Positions 37,600-47,689 of a stretch of 64,000 nucleotides of DNA are shown here, one piece after another. The notes below the pieces were generated by a model. That model had not been told where the DNA came from. It made no database searches and worked only from the letters and a program-made list of their open reading frames with translations. Numbering within the stretch: position 1 is the stretch's first letter; the number at the start of each line of letters is the position of its first letter. The position numbers and the translations under genes are program-made. The DNA is from RPQJ01 sp963778185 (GTDB lineage: Bacteria > Pseudomonadota > Gammaproteobacteria > Steroidobacterales > Steroidobacteraceae). The stretch spans positions 496,001-560,000 of the forward strand of contig CAVZTF010000003.1 in NCBI GenBank assembly GCA_963778185.1, given 5' to 3'.

Positions 37600-38505
37600 A
37601 TGCCCCAGACCCTGCCCGCCCCCTCGCCTCCCATGCACGAATCCCGTCTCGAGGGCCTCACGCGACTGCACCAGGGCAAGGTGCGCGACATCTACGCGAT
37701 TGACGACCGCCACATGCTGATCGTCACCACGGACCGGTTGAGTGCGTTCGACGTGGTGCTCCCGGACCCGATCCCGGGCAAGGGCCGTGTGCTCACCAGC
37801 ATCTCGAACCACTGGTTCGCGCGCACGAAGCACATCGTCGGCAACCACCTGAGCGACTATCCGCTCGAACGCGCCGTGCCGGACGCGGCAGAGCGTGCGT
37901 CGATCGCCGACCGCGCGATGGTGGTGCGGCGCCTGAAGGCGCTGCCCGTCGAGGCCGTGGTGCGCGGCTACCTCATCGGTTCCGGCTGGAAGGACTACCA
38001 GCGCACCGGCCAGGTGTGCGGCATCGACCTGCCCGCGGGCCTGCGCATGGCGGACCGTCTGCCACGACCGATCTTCACGCCGTCGACCAAGGCCGAACGC
38101 GGCCACCACGACGAGAACGTGTCGTTCGAGAGGATCGCCGCCACCATCGGCGCGGACCTCGCGGCGAAGGTGCGCGACACCGCCGTCGCGCTCTACGAGT
38201 TCGCCGCGGCGCACGCGCTCGAGCGCGGCATCATCATCGCGGACACGAAGTTCGAATTCGGCGTCGACGAGTCGGGCACGCTCACCCTGATTGACGAGGC
38301 GCTCACGCCGGACTCCTCGCGGTTCTGGCCGGTGGACACCTATGCACCGGGCTCGAGCCCGCCGTCCTTCGACAAGCAGTTCGTGCGCGACTACCTCGAG
38401 ACGCTGGACTGGGACAAGACCCCTCCGGCGCCTCACCTGCCGGCGGACGTGATCCGCAAGACCAGCGAGAAGTACCAGGAGGCGCTGCGGCGCCTCACTG
38501 CGTAG
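37600..38505 (+). CDS. purC: phosphoribosylaminoimidazole-succinocarboxamide synthase
   Basis: SAICAR synthetase of de novo purine synthesis, 301 residues, the longer type. It shows HQGKVRDIYAIDD, TDRLSAFDVVLPDPIPGKG, RGYLIGSGWKDYQ and KFEFGVDE. A second in-frame ATG at 37633 is also possible; neither has a strong ribosome binding site, and GGAA near 37590 favours 37600. The gene diverges from djlA. purE and purK are 5 kb away. Confidence 0.95.
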   Translation: MPQTLPAPSPPMHESRLEGLTRLHQGKVRDIYAIDDRHMLIVTTDRLSAFDVVLPDPIPGKGRVLTSISNHWFARTKHIVGNHLSDYPLERAVPDAAERASIADRAMVVRRLKALPVEAVVRGYLIGSGWKDYQRTGQVCGIDLPAGLRMADRLPRPIFTPSTKAERGHHDENVSFERIAATIGADLAAKVRDTAVALYEFAAAHALERGIIIADTKFEFGVDESGTLTLIDEALTPDSSRFWPVDTYAPGSSPPSFDKQFVRDYLETLDWDKTPPAPHLPADVIRKTSEKYQEALRRLTA

Positions 38506-38853
38506 CTCGCGGAACGTTGCTGCGCGTTGCGCGGTTCGCGAAGCTGACGAGTCGGCGGCAATGGGCCAGCGTGAATCCATCCCTGGAGCCTCCGGGCGCG
38601 CCGCCCACGACGGTCGCTCGCCTGCATCATCGACAACATTTCGCTCGCACGCGTCGCGTTAACGTTCGCGTTGAGCAATCTCGTCAGCGCTGCGCGCCAG
38701 CGTTTCTGAGGCCGTCTGGTGCTGTGGGTTACGGGCCTGTCCGCTGGGCCGTGCGAGGCTTGGATGCCGAGCCCGGAGCCTCCAGGGATGGATTCACGGC
38801 GTCCCCGCGGACAGGCCCGTAAGCCGCAGCGCCGGACGGCCGGGAGAAACGCG
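38506..38853. repeat. composite inverted-repeat element between purC and the BtuF-like gene
   Basis: This 348-base gap holds no gene I can support. It contains two families of inverted arms. The 27-base arms at 38571-38597 and 38771-38797 match as reverse complements with one mismatch. TTACGGGCCTGTCCGC (38729-38744) and its exact reverse complement (38807-38822) enclose the second 27-base arm. Looser similarity continues outward (around 38695-38728 against 38823-38860). The layout suggests a dispersed palindromic repeat (REP/BIME-like) or two inverted copies of one. Its convergent-gene position would let it end transcription from both sides. Confidence 0.7.
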
Positions 38854-39675
38854 TCAGCGCAACGAACCGCGCCTGGCCCACGCGGCGATGACGCGATGCA
38901 GTTCGCGAACGCCGTCGGTGAGCGCCGCAGGACCCGGCTGCAGGATGATCGAGGACTTGACCTCGTGCAGTTCGCCATCCCGGACGGCAGGAACGTCCTG
39001 CCAGCCAGGCCGTTTGGCGACAGCGCGCGGGGCGAACTTCTTGCCGCACCACGAGCCGAAGATGATGTCCGGCGCGCGACGCACGACCTCGAGCGGGTCG
39101 GCGACGATGCGGTCGCGACCGAGCGGCTGCGATGCCAGCTCCGGGAAGACGTCGTCGCCACCCGCGGCCCGGATGAGTTCCGACACCCAGCGGATCGTGG
39201 AGATCTCCGGCTCGTCCCATTCCTCGAAATACACCCGCGGACGCCGGGGTAACCGCGCCGCCGCCTCGCGGACCTCCGCGAGCCCGTCCTCGAGCTGCTC
39301 CACGAGCGCCGCCGTCTTCGCCTCGCAGCCGATCATCCCCCCGAGGGTGCGCAGCATGCGGAGGATGTCGGCGACGCTGCGCTGGTTGAACACATGCACT
39401 TCGATGCCGCGGCGAACGAGATCGGCGGCGATGTCGGCCTGCAGGTCGGAGAAACCGAGCACCAGGTCGGGCCGGAGTTCCACGATGCGGTCGAGCTTGG
39501 CGCTGGTGAAGGCCGATACGCGCGGCTTCTCCCGGCGCGCCCGCGGCGGCCGCACAGTGAAGCCCGAGATCCCGACGATGCGCCAGTCCTCGCCGAGCAG
39601 GTAGAGCGCCTCGGTCGTCTCCTCGGTGAGGCACACGATGCGCGCGGGGAACCCGCTGGGTCGCGCGGCAGTCAT
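38854..39675 (-). CDS. BtuF-like periplasmic-binding-fold protein without signal peptide
   Basis: The 273-residue protein matches the BtuF/FepB-type binding fold (PF01497). RIVCLTEETTEALYLLGE lies at the start, LRPDLVLGFSDLQADIAADLVRRGIEVHVFN near 65-95 and APDIIFGSWCGKKF near 205. Members bind cobalamin or iron chelates, but this one has no signal peptide and no transporter beside it, so it may be cytoplasmic. The ATG at 39675 lies six bases after a TGCTAGATT element, so the message is probably leaderless. Confidence 0.8.
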   Translation of the reverse strand: MTAARPSGFPARIVCLTEETTEALYLLGEDWRIVGISGFTVRPPRARREKPRVSAFTSAKLDRIVELRPDLVLGFSDLQADIAADLVRRGIEVHVFNQRSVADILRMLRTLGGMIGCEAKTAALVEQLEDGLAEVREAAARLPRRPRVYFEEWDEPEISTIRWVSELIRAAGGDDVFPELASQPLGRDRIVADPLEVVRRAPDIIFGSWCGKKFAPRAVAKRPGWQDVPAVRDGELHEVKSSIILQPGPAALTDGVRELHRVIAAWARRGSLR

Positions 39676-39681
39676 GCCGGT

Positions 39682-39690
39682 AATCTAGCA
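39682..39690 (-). promoter_or_regulatory. extended -10 (TGCTAGATT) of the BtuF-like gene, leaderless
   Basis: The minus strand reads AAGTGCTAGATTACCGGCATG. The -10 ends six bases before the ATG, so transcription should begin on the start codon. No ribosome binding site is present. Confidence 0.6.
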
Positions 39691-39710
39691 CTTGCCTGGC
39701 CCGGGTCGCC

Positions 39711-41045
39711 GTGCAACGCTTGCGGCGCTTGCCAGAATCCCGCCCCATCTTTCCCGCCCTGCACCTCAAGGTCGAGCACTGGCTGTTCGACCTGCCCGAG
39801 GCGGTCGGCGGCCGCGCGATGCGCTGGGTCGCCGCGCCGCTGCGTTACCTCTATGCGCTGCTGCGCGACTTCGCCCGGGGCGAGATCGGCCTGCGCGCCA
39901 TGAGCCTCGTCTACTCGACCCTCTTTGCGATCGTGCCGGTGGTCGCCGTGGCTTTCTCAGTGCTGAAGGCGTTCGGCTACCACCGCGAGCTCGAGCCGGT
40001 GCTGTTCGAGTTCCTGCGCCCGCTCGGCGACCAGGGTTACCGGCTCACCGCGAGCATCATGGAATTCGTCGAGAACGTGCAGGGCACGCTGCTCGGCACC
40101 ATCGGCTTCGTGTTCCTGCTCTACACCGTCATCTCGATGGTGCAGAAGGTCGAGGGGGCGCTCAACTTCACCTGGCACGTCGAGCGGCCGCGCAGCCTCG
40201 CACGCCGAATCAGCGAGTACCTGGTCGTGATGCTGGTCGGTCCGGTGGTCGCGGTGCTGGCGATGGTGCTGCTGGCGCGCATCGAGGCGAGCAGCGTCGT
40301 CGCGACGCTCTCCGGTTACGCCGGCGGCGCACCGACCGGCGCGCACTTCGCGCCCTACGTGCTGGTGGTTGCGCTCTTCCTGTTCGTCTACCTGTACATG
40401 CCGAACACACGCGTGCGCCCGTGGCCCGCGTTCGTCGGCGCCCTCGCCGGCGGCATACTGTGGGCGGCGGTGGGCGCGCTGTTCGCACGCATCGTCGTCT
40501 ACTCGGCCAAGACCGCGGCTGTCTACGCGGGCTTCGCGGTGGTGCTGCTGTTCCTGGTGTGGATCTACCTGAGCTGGCTGATCCTGCTGCTCGGCGCGCA
40601 GTTGTCCTTCTACGTGCAACACCCGGAGCACCTGCGCACCGGCCACGAGGACATTCCGATGACCGGCGCGCTGCGCGAGCGGCTGGCGCTGTCGGTGATG
40701 TTCATGCTGGGCGAGAGGTTCATCGAAGGCGGGACGCGCTGGACGATCAACGCACTGGCGGAACGGCTGGGCATACCGGCGACGGTCGTCGGCGAGGCGG
40801 TTTCATGCCTCGAGGAACACGGGCTCGTGCTGACTGCCGAGGACGACTCGGTGGCGCCCGCGCGCGACCTCGAGTCGATCTCGCTCGATGCGATCCTGCA
40901 CGCCATCCGCCACGAGCTGCCGGACCCGCGCCGACCGCGGCAACGCCCGGTCGCCGCGGCGGACGAGGCCGCGAATCTCGCGGACGCCGCATTGCGCGAC
41001 AGCGTCCGGGGCCGGAGCCTGCGGGACCTGATCCGCCCCGGCTAG
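39711..41045 (+). CDS. YihY/UPF0761-family inner-membrane protein (RNase BN-like)
   Basis: The 444-residue protein has the six-helix YihY domain at about 60-310, including RAMSLVYSTLFAIVPVVAVAFSV and GFVFLLYTVISMVQKVEGALN. A cytoplasmic winged-helix-like C-terminus (about 325-445) contains LAERLGIPATVVGEAVSCLEEHGLV. The family was wrongly named ribonuclease BN; its real role is unknown. The start is GTG at 39711. It ends 17 bases before the convergent pmbA gene. Confidence 0.88.
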   Translation: MQRLRRLPESRPIFPALHLKVEHWLFDLPEAVGGRAMRWVAAPLRYLYALLRDFARGEIGLRAMSLVYSTLFAIVPVVAVAFSVLKAFGYHRELEPVLFEFLRPLGDQGYRLTASIMEFVENVQGTLLGTIGFVFLLYTVISMVQKVEGALNFTWHVERPRSLARRISEYLVVMLVGPVVAVLAMVLLARIEASSVVATLSGYAGGAPTGAHFAPYVLVVALFLFVYLYMPNTRVRPWPAFVGALAGGILWAAVGALFARIVVYSAKTAAVYAGFAVVLLFLVWIYLSWLILLLGAQLSFYVQHPEHLRTGHEDIPMTGALRERLALSVMFMLGERFIEGGTRWTINALAERLGIPATVVGEAVSCLEEHGLVLTAEDDSVAPARDLESISLDAILHAIRHELPDPRRPRQRPVAAADEAANLADAALRDSVRGRSLRDLIRPG

Positions 41046-41062
41046 TGCCGTCCGCGCGCGGC

Positions 41063-42412
41063 TCATTCGCCCGCGATCGTCATCTGCTCGATCAGGATGG
41101 ACCCGGTGCGCGTGCCGCCACGCAGGTCCACGTCGGAACCGACATCGACTATCGCGCGGTACATGTCCTTCAGGTTCCCGGCGACGGTGACCTCGTGCAC
41201 CGGGTAGGCGATGCGGCCGCCCTCCACCCAGAAGCCCGTGGCGCCGCGTGAGTAATCACCGGTCACGCCGTTCACGCCCTGTCCCATCAGTTCCGTGACC
41301 AGCAGGCCGCGATCCATCAGCACCAGCATCGCGTCGAAATCGCGCCCGCGGCCCGCAACGATGAGATTGTATGGTCCGCCCGCGCTGCCGGTCGTGCGCA
41401 GGCCGAGCTTGCGCGCCGAGTAGGTCCCGAGCAGGTAGCCGGTCAGCACACCGCCCGCAACGAGTTCGCGATCGCGGGTCGCCACGCCCTCGTGGTCGAA
41501 GGGCGCGCTCGCCAGTGCCTTCGGCAGGTGCGGCCGCTCGCAGATCGAGAACCAGTCCGGGAACACCTGGCGGCTGGCGGCGTCCAGCAGGAACGATGCA
41601 CGGCGGTACTGGCTGCCGCCGCGAATCGCGCCGGTGAAATGCCCGATCAGGCTGCGCGCCACCTCCGGACTGAACAGCACCGGCACCTTCATCGTGGCGA
41701 GCTTGCGCGCGCCGAGGCGTCGCACCGCCCGCTCACCGCTGCGACGGCCGACGCTCGCTACGTCCTCGAGCTCGCGCCAGTCGCGCGCGGTGGAGTACCA
41801 GTAGTCGCGTTCCATCTCCTCGCCGTCGACGCCGAGCACGGCGCAGCTCACGCTGTGCAAGGTACCCGGGTAGGCGGCCAGGAAGCCGAGCGAGTTGCCG
41901 TAGGCGCGCAAGCCACGGTGGCTGCTGACGCCGGCGCCCTCGGAATTGGTGATGCGCGGATCCACGGCCATCGCCGCCGCCTCGCACTCGATGGCCATCG
42001 CGCAGGCCTGCTCCGGGGAGAGGTCCCAGGGGTGTGCCAGATCGAGGTCCGGGACTTCGGACGCGAGGGTGTCCAGGTCCGGCAGGCCCGCACAGGGATC
42101 CTCGGCGGTGAAGCGGGCGATGCTGCACGCCTTGCCCACCGTCTCGCGCAGGGCGTGCGGACTCAGGTCGGCGGTGCTTGCGCTGCCCTTGCGGGTGCCG
42201 AAATAGACGGTGACGCCCATGCCGCGATCGCGCTGGTATTCGACCGTCTCGACTTCGCCGAGCCGCGCGGAGACCGACAGGCCCACGTCCACGCTCACCG
42301 CCGCCTCGGCCTGCGCCGCGCCGAGGCTGCGTGCCTCGGCCAGCGCGAGCTCCACGAGCGCGAGCAACTCTGCTCCGTCTGGCGTGGGCGCCGGGGATCG
42401 TTCGCTGGCCAT
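41063..42412 (-). CDS. pmbA: metalloprotease PmbA/TldE
   Basis: The 449-residue partner of TldD matches PmbA over its length, with NSEGAGVSSHRG, FSPEVARSLIGHFTGAIRGG and GVNGVTGDYSRGATGFWVE. TldD/E degrades unfolded peptides and matures microcin B17 and antitoxin CcdA in E. coli. tldD lies 4 kb away. It diverges from yjgA, the E. coli arrangement. Confidence 0.95.
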   Translation of the reverse strand: MASERSPAPTPDGAELLALVELALAEARSLGAAQAEAAVSVDVGLSVSARLGEVETVEYQRDRGMGVTVYFGTRKGSASTADLSPHALRETVGKACSIARFTAEDPCAGLPDLDTLASEVPDLDLAHPWDLSPEQACAMAIECEAAAMAVDPRITNSEGAGVSSHRGLRAYGNSLGFLAAYPGTLHSVSCAVLGVDGEEMERDYWYSTARDWRELEDVASVGRRSGERAVRRLGARKLATMKVPVLFSPEVARSLIGHFTGAIRGGSQYRRASFLLDAASRQVFPDWFSICERPHLPKALASAPFDHEGVATRDRELVAGGVLTGYLLGTYSARKLGLRTTGSAGGPYNLIVAGRGRDFDAMLVLMDRGLLVTELMGQGVNGVTGDYSRGATGFWVEGGRIAYPVHEVTVAGNLKDMYRAIVDVGSDVDLRGGTRTGSILIEQMTIAGE

Positions 42413-42439
42413 GATTCCGCCTGACTGTAAGGATCACGC

Positions 42440-42448
42440 ATTCTAGCA
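42440..42448 (-). promoter_or_regulatory. extended -10 (TGCTAGAAT) of pmbA
   Basis: The minus strand reads CGCTGCTAGAATGCG, 27 bases before the pmbA ATG. It belongs to a divergent pair with TGCTAGCAT of yjgA 23 bases away. Confidence 0.6.
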
Positions 42449-42471
42449 GCGGCAGGCGGCGCGACCCTGCG

Positions 42472-42480
42472 TGCTAGCAT
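42472..42480 (+). promoter_or_regulatory. extended -10 (TGCTAGCAT) of yjgA
   Basis: TGCTAGCAT ends 16 bases before the ATG at 42497. The ATG at 42479 overlaps it and so cannot be the start. The predicted leader of about ten bases contains GGAGG. Confidence 0.6.
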
Positions 42481-42496
42481 GGCCGCGGAGGCCCGG

Positions 42497-43009
42497 ATGA
42501 GCAGACCTGAGGATTTCGACGACAACCTGCCGAGCAAGAGTGAGCTCAAGCGCCAGAGCCGCGACCTGCAGGACCTCGGCGACGAGCTCGTCGGGCTGCC
42601 GCCAGCCGATTTCGACGCCCTGCCGCTGCCTGAGGACGTGCGGGACGCGGTGGCCGCCGCACGGCGCATCACCAGCCACGGTGCCCGCCTGCGCCAACGG
42701 CTTTTCATAGGCAAGCTGTTGCGCCGCATCGATGTCGAACCGGTGCGAGAGGCGCTCGCACGCCGGGGGGAGATTGACCGGCAACGGGTGTTGCGCGAGC
42801 GAGCCGTCGAGCAATGGCGCGACCGGCTGCTCGGGGACGACGCGGCCGCCTGGACCGAGCTTGCGGAACTGGTCTCCGGCACGGACCTGCAGCAGCTGCG
42901 GAGCCTCGCCCGCCAGGCGCGCGCGGAGCAGGCGGCGTCACGCCCGCCAGCCACGGCGCGCCAGTTGTTCCGCCGACTGCGGGAGGCCCTGCCCGGCACG
43001 CCTGGCTAG
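42497..43009 (+). CDS. darP: ribosome-associated protein YjgA (DarP)
   Basis: This 170-residue DUF615 protein aids maturation of the 50S subunit. It begins MSRPEDFDDNLPSKSELKRQSRDLQDLGDELVGL, the family signature, and is helical and charged throughout. The ATG at 42497 has GGAGG at 42487-42491. The upstream ATG at 42479 lies inside the promoter. It is paired divergently with pmbA as in E. coli. Confidence 0.93.
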   Translation: MSRPEDFDDNLPSKSELKRQSRDLQDLGDELVGLPPADFDALPLPEDVRDAVAAARRITSHGARLRQRLFIGKLLRRIDVEPVREALARRGEIDRQRVLRERAVEQWRDRLLGDDAAAWTELAELVSGTDLQQLRSLARQARAEQAASRPPATARQLFRRLREALPGTPG

Positions 43010-43025
43010 GGCTCGCGGGGCCCGG

Positions 43026-43034
43026 TGCTACAAT
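43026..43034 (+). promoter_or_regulatory. extended -10 (TGCTACAAT) of purEK
   Basis: TGCTACAAT ends three bases before the ATG at 43038. The predicted transcription start is near 43041, which is a GTG in the same frame as purE. Translation may therefore begin at that GTG on a leaderless message. Confidence 0.55.
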
Positions 43035-43037
43035 GCC

Positions 43038-43544
43038 ATGGTGAATCCGCTTGTTGGCATCATCATGGGGTCCACCTCCGACTGGGAGACCCTCAAGTCC
43101 GCCGCTGAAATGCTCGAGCGGCTCGGCGTCCCGCACGAGGTCCGCGTGGTCTCGGCGCACCGCACGCCCGACCTGTTGTTCGAATACGCGAGTACGGCCC
43201 GAGAGCGCGGCCTGCTGGCGATCATCGCCGGCGCCGGCGGTGCCGCCCATCTGCCCGGCATGGCCGCGGCCAAGACCTCGCTGCCGGTGCTCGGCGTGCC
43301 GGTGCAGTCCAGGACGCTCAACGGCCTCGACTCCCTGCTGTCGATCGTGCAGATGCCGGCGGGTATCCCGGTCGGCACGCTCGCCATCGGCGCGGCCGGC
43401 GCGACCAATGCGGCGCTGCTCGCGGCCGCCATCGTCGCCAACGGCGATGCGAAGATCCGCGCTTCGCTCGATGAGTTCCGGGCATCGCAGACCGCCAGGG
43501 TACTCGCCCAGCCCGACCCGCGGCAGCCACCGCCGAACCCATGA
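43038..43544 (+). CDS. purE: N5-carboxyaminoimidazole ribonucleotide mutase
   Basis: The 168-residue class I PurE rearranges N5-CAIR to CAIR. It carries IIMGSTSDWETLKSAAEML, VVSAHRTPDLLFEYA, GAGGAAHLPGM and GVPVQSRTLNGLDSLLSIVQMP. The frame has ATG at 43038 and GTG at 43041; no ribosome binding site is seen for either. It overlaps purK by 4 bases. Confidence 0.96.
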   Translation: MVNPLVGIIMGSTSDWETLKSAAEMLERLGVPHEVRVVSAHRTPDLLFEYASTARERGLLAIIAGAGGAAHLPGMAAAKTSLPVLGVPVQSRTLNGLDSLLSIVQMPAGIPVGTLAIGAAGATNAALLAAAIVANGDAKIRASLDEFRASQTARVLAQPDPRQPPPNP

Positions 43545-44626
43545 AGATCGGCATCATCGGGGCCGGCCAGCTGGGGCGGATGCTGGCCCTCGCCGGCTAT
43601 CCGCTCGCGCTGCAGTTCCGCTTCCTCGACTCGAGCGCGGATGCCCCCGGTGCACAGGTCGCACCGATCATCACCGGCGCGTTCGACGACCCCGAGAGCC
43701 TGCGCAGGCTGGCTGCCGGGGTCGACCTCGTCACCTACGAGTTCGAGAACGTTCCCGTCCCGGCGCTGCAGGCGTTCGCCGCAACGCGTCCCTGCCACCC
43801 TCCGGCCGAGGCGCTGCGGGTCTCGCAGGACCGCCTGTACGAGAAGGAACTGTTCGGCCGGCTCGGCATACCGACGCCGCCGTTCCGCGCGGTCGACTCC
43901 CTGGCAGACCTGCGCGCGGCGGTCGCCGCGATCGGGCTGCCCGGCGTGCTCAAGACGCGGCGGCTGGGTTACGACGGCAAGGGCCAGTCAGTCCTGCGCA
44001 AGCGCAGCGACGTGGACGTGGCCTGGCAGGCGCTGGGCGGCGTCCCGTTGATCCTCGAGGGCTTCGTCGACTTCGACCGCGAGGTCTCGATCATCGGCGC
44101 GCGCAGCACGCGGGGCGAGACCCGCGCCTACCCGCTCGTCGAGAACACGCATCGCGGGGGCATCCTGCGGGTGAGCCTGGCCCCGACGCGCGCCGCGCGG
44201 CTGCAGCGCTCCGCCGAGCGGCATCTGCAACGGCTGTTCGACCATTTCGGCTACGTCGGCGTCCTGACCATCGAGTTCTTCGTGCAGGGCGGGCGACTCG
44301 TCGCCAACGAGATGGCGCCACGCGTGCACAACTCCGGTCACTGGACCATCGAGGGCGCCGCCACCTCGCAGTTCGAGAATCACCTGCGCGCCATCCTCGG
44401 CCTGCCGCTCGGCGACACACGGGCCACCGGGTACTCGGCCATGGTGAACTACGTCGGCACCCTGCCCGACCGGGATCGCGTGCTGGCGCTGCCGGGCGCG
44501 CACCATCACGACTACGGCAAGACTCCCCGGCCGGGCCGCAAGCTGGGACATTGCACGCTGGTGGCGTCCACGGCCGCCGCGCGCGATGCGCTGCTCAGGC
44601 GGATGCTGCGCCTCGGGCCGCGCTGA
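43541..44626 (+). CDS. purK: N5-carboxyaminoimidazole ribonucleotide synthase
   Basis: This 361-residue ATP-grasp enzyme carboxylates AIR. GAGQLGRMLALAGYPLAL starts the N-terminal domain, LKTRRLGYDGKGQ is the ATP loop, and EMAPRVHNSGHWTIEGAATSQFENHLRAI is the metal and substrate region. It is coupled to purE (ATGA). Confidence 0.96.
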   Translation: MKIGIIGAGQLGRMLALAGYPLALQFRFLDSSADAPGAQVAPIITGAFDDPESLRRLAAGVDLVTYEFENVPVPALQAFAATRPCHPPAEALRVSQDRLYEKELFGRLGIPTPPFRAVDSLADLRAAVAAIGLPGVLKTRRLGYDGKGQSVLRKRSDVDVAWQALGGVPLILEGFVDFDREVSIIGARSTRGETRAYPLVENTHRGGILRVSLAPTRAARLQRSAERHLQRLFDHFGYVGVLTIEFFVQGGRLVANEMAPRVHNSGHWTIEGAATSQFENHLRAILGLPLGDTRATGYSAMVNYVGTLPDRDRVLALPGAHHHDYGKTPRPGRKLGHCTLVASTAAARDALLRRMLRLGPR

Positions 44627-44681
44627 CTGGTGGGCCGCGGGATTGTGACGGGAGCTGGATTCCGGCCGGCAGTCACTCTCG

Positions 44682-44687
44682 TATAGT
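44682..44687 (+). promoter_or_regulatory. -10 (TATAGT) of the ATPase-FHA gene
   Basis: TATAGT in CTCGTATAGTAGGG lies 17 bases before the ATG at 44705, with GGAG in between as a ribosome binding site. No clear -35 hexamer was found. Confidence 0.5.
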
Positions 44688-44704
44688 AGGGTCTGGAGCA
44701 CCAG

Positions 44705-45958
44705 ATGTACCTCGAGCACTTCCAGCTGCAGGAGCTGCCGTTCCGGTTGAGCCCGGATCCGTCGTTCCTTTACCTGAGCCAGATCCACTCCCGCGCGAAG
44801 GCGTACATGGAGTCGACGATCTGGTTCACGGACGGGTTCGTGGTGATCACCGGGGAGATCGGCTCGGGCAAGACAACGCTCATCGAGACCTTCCTCAAGG
44901 AGCTCGAGCACGACGTGGTCATCGCCCAGATCAACCAGACGCAGGTCTCGCCGATCGAGTTCCTGCAGGCGGTGCTTGCGCAGTTCGGCTTCAGCCCGTT
45001 CAGGATGCGCAAGGCGGAGCTCCTGGCCACGCTCAACAACTTCCTGATCGAGCAGTACGCCAACGGGCGCAAGGTGCTGCTGATCGTGGACGAGGCGCAG
45101 AACCTCACCCACAAGGTTCTCGAGGAGGTGCGCCTGCTGTCCGGCGTCGAGACCACCAAGGACAAGGTGCTGCGCATCATCCTGGCGGGACAGCCGGAAC
45201 TCAACGACAAGCTCGATGCGCCGGAGCTCGCGCAGCTCAGGCAGCGCGTGCGGCTGAGGTTTCATCTGACGGCGTTGAGCGAGGCCGACGCGTCCGAGTA
45301 CGTTCGCCACCGCCTGCGCATCGCCGGCGCGGGCGAGCGCGAGATCTTCGAGCCGGACACGTATCCCGTGATGTTCAAGTACACGGGCGGCATCCCGCGT
45401 CTGATCAACACCCTGTGCGACACGGCCTTGCTCGCCTCCTTCGCCCAGGACCACCCAACGGTCTCGGCCGAGGACCTGCAGGCCGCGATCGCCGAGCTGC
45501 AGTGGGTCGAATACGCCGCGCGCACCTTCACGCACCTGCCCGGCCAGGCCGACGACACCGCCTCGCAGGAACAGCCGCCGGTCGGGCGGCTCGTGCTCTC
45601 GCACAAGGGCGAGCAGGTCACCGAGGCCTACCTGGTGCCCGGGCGCTTCGTGATCGGCCGCACGCCGGACAACGACCTGCAGGTGGACGGCAAGTACGTG
45701 AGCCGCCACCACGCGCAGGTGATCACGACTCCCGAGGGCAGCGTGATCGAGGACCTGAACAGCACCAACGGGATCTTCATCGAGAGCAAGCGGGTTCGAC
45801 GCCACCGCCTGCGACCCGGCGACGTGGTGACGCTGGGCATGCACAAGCTCGCCTATTTCCGCGAGGAGCCCCGCGCCACGGAATCAGTCGGACCGGGAGA
45901 CCTCGACGACGCGGACCTCGAGGACAACTCCGAGGCCGAGGACGCGCGCGACGGCTGA
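44705..45958 (+). CDS. ExeA-type AAA ATPase fused to a C-terminal FHA domain
   Basis: The 417-residue protein starts MYLEHFQLQELPFRLSPDP, the ExeA/GspA-type leader. Walker A is GEIGSGKTTL (50-59) and Walker B VLLIVDEAQN (near 120), with the arginine region GGIPRLINTLCD near 229. A linker leads to an FHA domain at about 315-385, with GRTPDNDLQVDGKYVSRHHAQV and DLNSTNGIF. FHA domains bind phosphothreonine. ExeA-like ATPases assist secretin or polysaccharide machines, but no such genes are nearby. The acidic tail (DLDDADLEDNSEAEDARD) is a further oddity. The role is unknown; phospho-regulated assembly is inference. Confidence 0.88.
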   Translation: MYLEHFQLQELPFRLSPDPSFLYLSQIHSRAKAYMESTIWFTDGFVVITGEIGSGKTTLIETFLKELEHDVVIAQINQTQVSPIEFLQAVLAQFGFSPFRMRKAELLATLNNFLIEQYANGRKVLLIVDEAQNLTHKVLEEVRLLSGVETTKDKVLRIILAGQPELNDKLDAPELAQLRQRVRLRFHLTALSEADASEYVRHRLRIAGAGEREIFEPDTYPVMFKYTGGIPRLINTLCDTALLASFAQDHPTVSAEDLQAAIAELQWVEYAARTFTHLPGQADDTASQEQPPVGRLVLSHKGEQVTEAYLVPGRFVIGRTPDNDLQVDGKYVSRHHAQVITTPEGSVIEDLNSTNGIFIESKRVRRHRLRPGDVVTLGMHKLAYFREEPRATESVGPGDLDDADLEDNSEAEDARDG

Positions 45959-45963
45959 GCGCG

Positions 45964-46181
45964 TTACTTGTCGAGCGAGTGCGAGTCGTACTCGGCCTGG
46001 CTCGTGCGGTAGTCGCGCCGGCGCATCCACAGCACCAGGCCCGCGGTCAGGCCCAGCACGCCGCCGGCGAGCAGCAGGCCGCGCGGCCCACCTTCCATGA
46101 AGTACGAAGCCACCAGCAGGGCGGCACCCGCAACGATGTAGGCGTAGGGCATCGCTTCGTACAGCGGGCGGGGAATCCACA

Positions 46182-46182
<1 letters not shown>
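45964..46182 (-). CDS. 72-residue membrane protein downstream of tldD
   Basis: The small protein has two hydrophobic segments (YAYIVAGAALLVASYFM and GLLLAGGVLGLTAGLVLWM) and a charged C-terminus (RRRDYRTSQAEYDSHSLDK). I do not recognise a family. Its ATG overlaps the tldD stop by one base (TGATG), so it is coupled to tldD. It converges on the ATPase-FHA gene with only five bases between. Confidence 0.7.
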
Positions 46183-47684
<1,502 letters not shown>

Positions 47685-47689
47685 TGGGC

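Noticed and set aside
42479..42496. yjgA start at ATG 42479
   Set aside because: This ATG lies within the TGCTAGCAT promoter element, and GGAGG is placed for the ATG at 42497.
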